A DNA stretch of 64,000 bases from Rhizobiaceae bacterium (lineage in GTDB: Bacteria > Pseudomonadota > Alphaproteobacteria > Rhizobiales > Rhizobiaceae), in the NCBI GenBank assembly GCA_017644105.1, contig JAEPMD010000002.1:145671-209670 (forward strand), in the 5' to 3' direction. How positions within the stretch are numbered: the first letter of the stretch is position 1; each line of letters starts with the position of its first letter. Below the pieces are notes generated by a model, which had not been told where the DNA came from, did not search any database, and worked only from the letters and a program-made list of their open reading frames with translations. Position numbers and translations under genes: made by a program. Below are positions 58,330 through 64,000 of this stretch, piece by piece.

Positions 58330-58437
58330 TTTTCATACTCGCTTGGGCGAATTGATTATGCCCATTGATCACCAAAAATTGCAAATTAACGTTTTGTAAT
58401 TATTGGTCCTGCGAGAGTGTCAGCCCTCAGCTTAAAG

Positions 58438-59427
58438 TCATAAATCAAATTCAGATTGCGTAAATATATGTTGCGTTGAACAAAATTCGCAGACGACCTC
58501 AATCTTGCCGTCGACAAATGTATCGTTCAACTCGTCCTTCTCCATACGAGATAAAACGCCAAACAGATGTTCTCGCGAGCAAGAACAATTGTCACGAACT
58601 TCACCAGCTTCAAAAATCCGAACGCCGCGTTCATGGAATAAGCGATAAAGCAACCTTTCGCTACCAACTTGCGGATCAGTCAATTCACTGGCGCTTACGG
58701 TTTCAACCAAGACTTTAGCTTCCGTCCAAGCATCATCTTCATCGGCGGAATGTTCTTCCACACCTTCCGGCAAATCTCCGCCCGGCAAATCACTTTGCGC
58801 CATGCGTTCACTTGCGTGGGGTAAGAACTGGATCAAAATACCTCCGGCGCGCCATTGATGTTCAGATTTGCCATCTTCACCCTTGGCGATCAGTTCAGCC
58901 ACACTCAGTTTAATGCTTGTTGGGATTTGTTCGGATTGTTTGAAATAAGATTCAGCCATCTGGGAAAGGGTATCCCCCTTCATTTCAACAATGCCCTGAT
59001 AGCGCTGTGTGTGAGAACCCTGGTCAATGGTAAAAGCAAGAACACCTTTGCCTAGCAATTGATGCGGCAAAGCATTGCCGTCGGCTATTGCTTGATCAAG
59101 TTTGTCTTGATTAAATTGCGCATAGCCGCGAACCGAAGACGGCGCTTGGAAATCAACCACGAGCAATTCAACAGGGCCGTCGCCTTTGGTTTGCAGGATC
59201 AAACGTCCCTCAAATTTTAACGACGTGCCGAGCAATACCGTTAGCACAATACCTTCGGCCAAAAGTTGCGCCACAGGTTCTGGATATGTGTGCCGAGAAA
59301 GGATCTGATCCAACATCGGGCCAAGTTGAACCGCCCGGCCACGAACATCCAATCCTTCCACTTGGAAAGGAACGACGTGATCATCACCAGAAAGCTTTAT
59401 GTCATGCGCGGTTTCAAATGCTTCCAT
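58438..59427 (-). CDS. hslO: Redox-regulated chaperone Hsp33
   Basis: A cytoplasmic chaperone activated by oxidation. The 329-residue protein has the N-terminal Hsp33 core (ALPHQLLGKGVLAFTIDQG region). The C-terminal zinc switch has four cysteines, in NCSCSREHL and CEFC (CxC plus CxxC), near residues 281-317. Length is somewhat above the roughly 290 of E. coli, with an acidic insertion around residues 225-240 (EHSADEDDA). It follows argF by 95 bp in the argD-argF-hslO order typical of Rhizobiales. Confidence 0.95.
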   Translation of the reverse strand: MEAFETAHDIKLSGDDHVVPFQVEGLDVRGRAVQLGPMLDQILSRHTYPEPVAQLLAEGIVLTVLLGTSLKFEGRLILQTKGDGPVELLVVDFQAPSSVRGYAQFNQDKLDQAIADGNALPHQLLGKGVLAFTIDQGSHTQRYQGIVEMKGDTLSQMAESYFKQSEQIPTSIKLSVAELIAKGEDGKSEHQWRAGGILIQFLPHASERMAQSDLPGGDLPEGVEEHSADEDDAWTEAKVLVETVSASELTDPQVGSERLLYRLFHERGVRIFEAGEVRDNCSCSREHLFGVLSRMEKDELNDTFVDGKIEVVCEFCSTQHIFTQSEFDL

Positions 59428-59522
59428 AATTAATACTCAATATTTCAAGGGGTTTTTTAATGCAGTTTTGCATTTGGTCCCGTTGAACACAAATTTCAAT
59501 AGCCAGAACGAAAAGGGCCGTT

Positions 59523-60449
59523 CTATAGCGCGCCGAGGCACCATTCAATAATGGCCTTTTGGGCGTGCATTCTGTTTTCAGCCTCATCAAACACGACGGA
59601 TTGTGGCCCATCGATCACTTCATCGGTGACATCTTCACCACGTTTTGCTGGTAAGCAATGCATGAAGAGCGCGTCATCTTTCGCCTGCGCCATCAATTTT
59701 TCATTGACCTGGAACGGCTGGAACACATTATGCCCGCGAGCTTTGTGCTCTTGGTTCATCGACACCCATTTATCGGTAATCACGCAATCAGTGTCTTTAA
59801 CTGTCGCATCAGCATCATGACTGAGATTGATCGTTGCACCATTTTCGCGCGCCCAATCGACATAGCGTTGTTCAGGTTCTGAACCTTCAGGCGTTCCGAT
59901 ATTCATAGAATAACCAAATTGTGCCGCGCCTTCCATCAGTGAATGCGTAACATTGTTTCCATCGCCCACCCAAGATAATGTCTTGCCTTCAATTGAACCA
60001 CGATGCTCTTCGTAAGTTTGAACATCCGCCATGATCTGGCAGGGATGCGTATCATCCGTCAGTGCGTTGATCACAGGGACAGTTGCATATTCTGCCATTT
60101 CCAAAAGACGCTCGTGCTCCATTGTGCGGATCATAATAATGTCGACATATCGAGATAATACACGTGCAGTATCAGCCACTGTTTCTGATGAGCCCAATTG
60201 CATGTCGGAGCCTGAAAGCAATAATGTTTCGCCGCCTAACTGTCGCATGCCCACATCAAATGAAACGCGCGTGCGAGTTGACGGTTTTTCGAAAATCATC
60301 GCCAATACTTTGCCTTGCAAAGGCTTATGCTCAATGCCTTGTTTCAAATTCAACTTCGTTGATTTTGCATGATCGATCATGCGGCGCAGTTCACCTTTGT
60401 TAATGTCGGCAAGGTCTAAAAAGTGGTGATGTTGATCTTTTAAAGACAT
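59523..60449 (-). CDS. argF: Ornithine carbamoyltransferase
   Basis: Forms citrulline from ornithine and carbamoyl phosphate in arginine synthesis. The 308-residue protein has the carbamoyl-phosphate motif [15 protein letters not shown] near residues 54-68. [20 protein letters not shown] near 124-143, [11 protein letters not shown] near 155 and the ornithine-site [16 protein letters not shown] near 263-278 follow. Length is normal. It lies 22 bp after argD, so the two are probably cotranscribed. Confidence 0.97.
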   Translation of the reverse strand: MSLKDQHHHFLDLADINKGELRRMIDHAKSTKLNLKQGIEHKPLQGKVLAMIFEKPSTRTRVSFDVGMRQLGGETLLLSGSDMQLGSSETVADTARVLSRYVDIIMIRTMEHERLLEMAEYATVPVINALTDDTHPCQIMADVQTYEEHRGSIEGKTLSWVGDGNNVTHSLMEGAAQFGYSMNIGTPEGSEPEQRYVDWARENGATINLSHDADATVKDTDCVITDKWVSMNQEHKARGHNVFQPFQVNEKLMAQAKDDALFMHCLPAKRGEDVTDEVIDGPQSVVFDEAENRMHAQKAIIEWCLGAL

Positions 60450-60471
60450 GAGCTTTTCCTAAATAAAGCAG

Positions 60472-61650
60472 TTATTTTTTGACTGTATTGAGCGCATTTT
60501 TAATGCGAGCCAGGCCGTCACGCGCTTCATCTTTGGTCAATGTCAAAGGTGGTAGCAAACGGATCACATTATCGCCGGCAGGTACAGCTAAGAATTTTTC
60601 ATCGCGCATCGCACCTAATAATTCCATATTAGGTGTCTTACATTTAATGCCGATCATAAGGCCTTGGCCTCTGATTTCTTCGATGATGTCCGGATAGGTG
60701 TCCGTCAGTTCGGCCAGACCCTGTCTGAGGAGCAATGCAACGTCTTGCACATTTTCCAAGAAGCCGTCTTCCAAAACCACATCAAGAACCGCATTGCCCA
60801 CCGACATGGCCAAAGGGTTGCCACCAAAGGTCGTTCCATGGGTGCCGGGAACCATGCTTTGAGCTGCTTCTTCCGTTGCAAGGCATGCACCTAGCGGGAA
60901 GCCACCGCCAATACCTTTCGCGACAGCCATAATGTCTGGTGTGACACCTGACCATTCATGCGCAAATAGTTTACCTGTTCTACCCACACCGCATTGAATT
61001 TCATCAAAAATCAGCAGTGCGCCCGTTTCATTACAAATCTCGCGAAGCGTTTTTAGAAATTCAGTTGAGACGTAACGCAAGCCTCCTTCGCCTTGGATCG
61101 GTTCAATTAACAGGGCGGCTGTTCGATCCGAAATGGCCTCTTTGAGCGCTTCAACGTCGTTTAGATCAACTTGAATAAATCCTGGTGCCTTGGGTCCGAA
61201 GCCTTCGATATATTTTTCCTGACCACCGGCGGCAATCGTCGCCGTCGATCGACCATGAAAAGCACCTTTAAATGTGATGATTTCAAAACGTTCGGCTTCA
61301 CTATTGGCAAAGTGATAATGGCGTGCTGTTTTAATGGCGCATTCCATCGCTTCAACGCCGGAATTTGTGAAGAATACTTTGTCGGCAAAGGTATTGGCAG
61401 TTAAACGGTCTGCGAGCTCGCTTTGACCCTTGACTTGAAACAGGTTTGAAATATGCCAAAGTTGCTCGGATTGCTTCTTTAAAGTCTCAACCAAATGAGG
61501 ATGACAATGGCCTAAGGAATTCACTGCAATACCCGCTGTGAAATCCAGAAATTTTTCACCTTGATCTGTTTCCAGCCAAACGCCTTCACCTGATGTGAAA
61601 GTTGCCCCAGTGGTGGGAAGAATTGAATATAAAGACGTGGCTGCTGCCAT
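60472..61650 (-). CDS. argD: Acetylornithine aminotransferase
   Basis: A PLP enzyme converting N-acetylglutamate semialdehyde to N-acetylornithine in arginine synthesis. The 392-residue class III aminotransferase has the N-terminal [79 protein letters not shown], the PLP-lysine region [17 protein letters not shown] and [12 protein letters not shown] follow. CAGGAGAG precedes the ATG. It heads argD-argF-hslO and is divergent from gcrA. A terminator-like hairpin lies 72 bp upstream. Confidence 0.96.
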   Translation of the reverse strand: MAAATSLYSILPTTGATFTSGEGVWLETDQGEKFLDFTAGIAVNSLGHCHPHLVETLKKQSEQLWHISNLFQVKGQSELADRLTANTFADKVFFTNSGVEAMECAIKTARHYHFANSEAERFEIITFKGAFHGRSTATIAAGGQEKYIEGFGPKAPGFIQVDLNDVEALKEAISDRTAALLIEPIQGEGGLRYVSTEFLKTLREICNETGALLIFDEIQCGVGRTGKLFAHEWSGVTPDIMAVAKGIGGGFPLGACLATEEAAQSMVPGTHGTTFGGNPLAMSVGNAVLDVVLEDGFLENVQDVALLLRQGLAELTDTYPDIIEEIRGQGLMIGIKCKTPNMELLGAMRDEKFLAVPAGDNVIRLLPPLTLTKDEARDGLARIKNALNTVKK

Positions 61651-62043
61651 GTCGCTCTCCTGTTAAATTCAATGTGAGTGCCGGCTGTATCCGCGGCGCG
61701 GTTATTTGTTGTATAAAAGTGAAAAACCGCCCAGTTTGGACGGTTGTCTTTATTATCACCACTTTAAAACCAAAAGTCAATTACGTGTCACCATGATACA
61801 ATTCCTATAATCAACCTGGCAATTTTTGATAAAAAATAACGAAAACTTGCTTTAGTTGGGGAAAACTGAATTTTTGCGAATCAGATAAATTTCTGCCCCT
61901 TGTCACAGAGTCCTGCGATCACTAACTTAGATCTAGTTGGAAAAAATGCGACGGACCCAGCGACTTTTTAAGTGATTTAAAATGTACTCATTTGAGTGCA
62001 GTGGTGGGGGATTCTGTCTTGGTAAGAAGAAACGGAGATAAAA
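61651..62043. promoter_or_regulatory. argD-gcrA divergent control region with three GANTC sites
   Basis: A 393-bp gene-free region holding promoters of argD and gcrA. GANTC, the CcrM methylation sequence, occurs at 61878-61882 (GAATC), 61908-61912 (GAGTC) and 62010-62014 (GATTC). GcrA acts at methylated GANTC promoters in Caulobacter, so autoregulation is plausible. The argD leader hairpin lies at 61722-61745. I see no small gene or tRNA. Confidence 0.6.
61722..61745 (-). terminator. Terminator-like hairpin in the argD leader
   Basis: On the minus strand AACCGTCC and GGGCGGTT form a stem (one mismatch) with loop AAACT, followed by TTTTT-type sequence. It lies 72-95 bases upstream of the argD start and faces the same way. 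As no minus-strand gene lies upstream before gcrA, it would either attenuate argD transcription or end a short upstream RNA. Confidence 0.55.
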
Positions 62044-62589
62044 ATGAGTTGGACTGATGAACGCGTCGAACAGCTCAAGAAATTGTGGGCAGAAGGTTTG
62101 AGCGCGAGTCAGATTGCAGCTCAGCTTGGCGGCGTAAGTCGTAATGCTGTGATTGGTAAAGTTCACCGTCTTCATTTGCCAGGTCGCGCAAAATCTGGTG
62201 GCTCTCGTAGTCCGCGCGCGAAACGCCCAACAGTTGCAACACAACGTACCGGTTTCACAGCACCAAGAGCGGCCAGCACAGCGTCACGCCCTGCACCGAC
62301 AAGAACAGGTGGTGGCGGCGGCGCAGCAGCTACAGTGATGAAGGCTGACGTCGACGCTATTGCAATTGAAGAATTGGATACGCGACCAATTGAAGATGTG
62401 GTCGTGCCTATTTCCAAGCAGCTCAAACTGATTGAGTTGACAGAAGCGACCTGTAAGTGGCCAATTGGTGACCCTATGGTCGATGGGTTTCATTTCTGCG
62501 GAAACGATTGTGATGAAGCCTCACCATATTGTACTTATCATTCGAAACTGGCCTACCAACCCACGGCTGAACGCCGTCGCGCCCGTTAA
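62044..62589 (+). CDS. gcrA: Cell-cycle regulator GcrA
   Basis: A sigma-70-associated regulator that activates promoters with methylated GANTC in alphaproteobacterial cell-cycle control. The 181-residue protein begins MSWTDERVEQLKKLWAEGLS, a winged-helix DNA-binding part with QIAAQLGGVSRNAVIGKVHR and LHLPGR. A basic, Ala/Thr/Gly-rich linker (about 60-105) follows. The C-terminal sigma-interacting domain has LIELTEATCKWPIGDP, FHFCGNDCDE and PYCTYHSKLAYQP. GGAG precedes the ATG. Three GANTC sites lie in its upstream region, and a terminator follows. Confidence 0.97.
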   Translation: MSWTDERVEQLKKLWAEGLSASQIAAQLGGVSRNAVIGKVHRLHLPGRAKSGGSRSPRAKRPTVATQRTGFTAPRAASTASRPAPTRTGGGGGAAATVMKADVDAIAIEELDTRPIEDVVVPISKQLKLIELTEATCKWPIGDPMVDGFHFCGNDCDEASPYCTYHSKLAYQPTAERRRAR

Positions 62590-62618
62590 CCGCGAAATTG
62601 GTAAAAGCTTGACTTCTG

Positions 62619-62651
62619 AACCCAGCTCTCAAATAAAGAGTTGGGTTTTTT
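62619..62651 (+). terminator. Intrinsic terminator after gcrA
   Basis: CCCAGCTCT (62621-62629) pairs with AGAGTTGGG (62638-62646), nine base pairs with one G-U, loop CAAATAA-like, followed by TTTTTT. It ends gcrA before the lipoprotein gene. Confidence 0.85.
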
Positions 62652-62667
62652 AGTAGGGGAATTTTTT

Positions 62668-63279
62668 TTGCAGCAGCATTTACCAAAACTTTATCTTATT
62701 GCAGGTCTTTTTGGCGTAGGGATTGCACTTAGTGCCTGCCAAACTCTTTCGAAGGAAGAATGTGTGGCAGCGGATTGGGCTGTTATTGGTGAAACGGATG
62801 GTGCGGCAGGTCATGCCCCTCAGGACCGATTTGCACGCCATGTGAAAGCGTGTGCGAAAGCAGGTATTACACCAAACCAAACAGCTTGGAACCAAGGCTA
62901 CCAAGCAGGGCTTGTTCGATATTGCACACCGGCAAATGGTTTGCGTGTTGGCGAAGCGGGAGATATTTATGCAAATGTTTGCCCACTTGATAAGTCGGTC
63001 GCGTTTTTATCAGGCTATAACCTTGGAAAACGTGCACACGGTATCCGTTCAGATATAAATAGCCGTCAAAGCGCCATTTCTAGACGACAAGCAGAAGCTG
63101 CCGAGAAGATTAAGTTGATTGCAACGGCGACACCGCAAGAGCAAACGACTATTCAGCTTGAAATTGCTAATCTCAATCAACAGAACTCAACCGATCAAGT
63201 TGAAATCGCTCGGTTGAGCGGCGAGTTGGCATTGGTTGAGCGTGATATTCAAAATTTCAGAGCTGGTTTGGTCAACTAA
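62668..63279 (+). CDS. DUF2799 family lipoprotein
   Basis: Function unknown. I chose TTG 62668 because AGGGGA lies seven bases upstream; an in-frame TTG at 62641 sits in the gcrA terminator. The 203-residue protein has a type II signal: YLIAGLFGVGIALSAC, with lipobox LSAC and the lipidated Cys near residue 24. The DUF2799 part has CVAADWAVIGETDGAAG, DRFARHVKACAKAG and YQAGLVRYCTPANGLRVG. A helical C-terminal stretch (about 130-200) is likely coiled coil. Predicted outer- or inner-membrane lipoprotein. Confidence 0.85.
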   Translation: MQQHLPKLYLIAGLFGVGIALSACQTLSKEECVAADWAVIGETDGAAGHAPQDRFARHVKACAKAGITPNQTAWNQGYQAGLVRYCTPANGLRVGEAGDIYANVCPLDKSVAFLSGYNLGKRAHGIRSDINSRQSAISRRQAEAAEKIKLIATATPQEQTTIQLEIANLNQQNSTDQVEIARLSGELALVERDIQNFRAGLVN

Positions 63280-63323
63280 AAACATCAGCTGAGTTATCCA
63301 ATACACTTCAAAGCTTAGGGATT

Positions 63324-63879
63324 TTACTCCCTGCGCGCGGGTTCATGTGGTGTTTTTTCCCACAGCTGTGATCTAAGTGGCAGTTGTGAGATGGCCCGCC
63401 ATCCTGCAAATGACATGAGTAACCAGTAAAGTGGTGGCAGAAATAGCCACTTTGTTTTAATCTTCTTTTTCTGCCCAGAAATGAGTGCGCTCATACCCAC
63501 ATATACAAATATTAAATAACCGCCGATTAAGTTGAAACAGTCAAGAAAAATTAGGATTAATTTCAACGTAGTGGCGCCAAAAAAGGTCCCAGTCAGTGCC
63601 TTATATAGTGTGTAGGTGATGAACATAAATGCAAATGGGTGAGCAAGTGCGGCAATCAACATCCCTCCAATCATCACCTGCATAATGATAAAACCTATAA
63701 AGCCCCTTCTTGCCAACAGTCGTGTGGGATTACGCATAAGGACGAGCCAAGTTTGCATCCAGCCCTTTAACCATCTTGTCCTTTGTTTGATCCAGACGGA
63801 AATGCTTGTTGGCGCCGTTTCAAGGGTTGGGCGTTTTAAGACGCCCGTATTATACCCATGAGAAGTGGCTCGGCAATTT
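63324..63879 (-). pseudogene. Membrane glycosyltransferase family 2, 5' part removed by IS insertion
   Basis: The C-terminal part of a cellulose-synthase-like processive glycosyltransferase. Translated upstream past the ATG at 63758, the frame reads HGYNTGVLKRPTLETAP, then VWIKQRTRWLKGWMQTWLV. This is the GT2 acceptor region with its QRTRW motif, followed by three to four membrane helices and a basic tail. ATG 63758 is therefore an internal Met. Recognisable homology stops near 63876-63880, where the IS begins, and a stop follows at 63912-63914 in that frame. The catalytic N-terminal half is not in the window. Sugar substrate unknown. Confidence 0.85.
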
Positions 63880-64000
63880 TGAACAAGAGATTTAAGTGAA
63901 ATTTTGACCTGTCAGTGGCACTTTGTGCTGAACACAGGAGAACTACTATGTCCCGACGTCCACGTCGTAATCACACATCTGCTTTCAAAACCAAGATGGC
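63880..64000 (+). mobile_element. IS3-family element, left end (continues beyond window)
   Basis: The left end is placed near 63880, where a TG-initiated sequence (TGAACAAGAGATTTAAGTGA) begins and the glycosyltransferase frame loses homology. The OrfA start follows 68 bases later, the usual spacing. The exact boundary, the right end and any target duplication cannot be seen. Orientation is plus. Confidence 0.75.
63948..64000 (+). CDS. IS3-family transposase OrfA, N-terminal fragment
   Basis: The first 17 codons read MSRRPRRNHTSAFKTKM before the window ends. This is the characteristic beginning of OrfA helix-turn-helix proteins of the IS3 family, which with OrfB forms the transposase by programmed frameshifting. 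CAGGAG lies seven bases before the ATG. The rest is outside the window. Confidence 0.82.
   Translation, partial: MSRRPRRNHTSAFKTKM

Noticed and set aside
61586..61780. Minus-strand 64-codon frame overlapping the argD start as an arginine leader peptide
   Set aside because: It has no cluster of arginine codons and reads through the argD start in another frame.
61968..61980. TTAA-N5-TTAA before gcrA as a CtrA site
   Set aside because: CtrA boxes have a seven-base spacer; here it is five and the region is AT-rich.

Overview
The window is a chromosomal stretch of an alphaproteobacterium, most likely a marine or host-associated Hyphomicrobiales (Rhizobiales) with moderate GC. The evidence is a class II type aroA in an aroA-cmk-rpsA run divergent from a TIGR02300 gene and tRNA-Ala, a gcrA cell-cycle regulator divergent from argD-argF-hslO, a SAM-II riboswitch before metZ, a tandem-domain dCTP deaminase and GANTC sites before gcrA. 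Genus is not resolvable by eye. Most of the window is ordinary chromosome. The only clear mobile DNA is an IS3-type element entering at the right edge, where it has cut a membrane glycosyltransferase gene.

Layout. 1-4.5 kb: rpsA (3' end outside), cmk, aroA, TIGR02300 protein, tRNA-Ala(GGC). 4.5-8.8 kb: sugar-acid and polyol genes: otnC and otnK diverging from an 18-bp palindrome, an FrcK/uridine-kinase-like kinase, glpK. 8.8-13.4 kb: DUF1330 protein and a LysR regulator around a T-N11-A box, an acuI-type reductase, a DEAD-box helicase. 13.5-25.8 kb: a candidate short-chain acyl locus: SSS-domain histidine kinase, two-helix membrane protein, receiver-only response regulator, ScfR-type XRE regulator, a five-gene branched-chain-amino-acid-type (HAAT) ABC transporter and acs. 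25.9-34.5 kb: a xylose locus: ROK repressor, di-heme cytochrome, CRTAC1-like VCBS/ASPIC protein and a xylose-dehydrogenase-like SDR in one overlapping operon, divergent from xylF-xylH-xylG.

34.6-41.7 kb: dimethylglycine/sarcosine dehydrogenase, an unrecognised single-pass protein coupled to a D-amino acid aminotransferase, an SDR lacking the YxxxK motif, pyrC. 41.7-47.3 kb, minus strand: dcd, ppk2, fadD, pgi. 47.3-53.1 kb: SAM-II riboswitch with terminator and metZ, CDP-alcohol phosphatidyltransferase, apaG-trkH, adenine deaminase. 53.1-58.3 kb: an RND efflux pair whose permease has an extra membrane segment. 58.4-64 kb: argD-argF-hslO, gcrA, a DUF2799 lipoprotein, the broken glycosyltransferase and the IS.

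The strongest candidates for undescribed biology are: (i) the acyl-sensing/HAAT/acs locus; (ii) the xylose operon in which a di-heme cytochrome and a CRTAC1-like protein sit between the repressor and the dehydrogenase; (iii) an apparent transcription-attenuation mechanism for the SAM-II riboswitch, in which 11 aptamer bases exactly complement the terminator 3' arm; (iv) the enlarged RND permease. All functional statements come from reading motifs and order; no database search was run.
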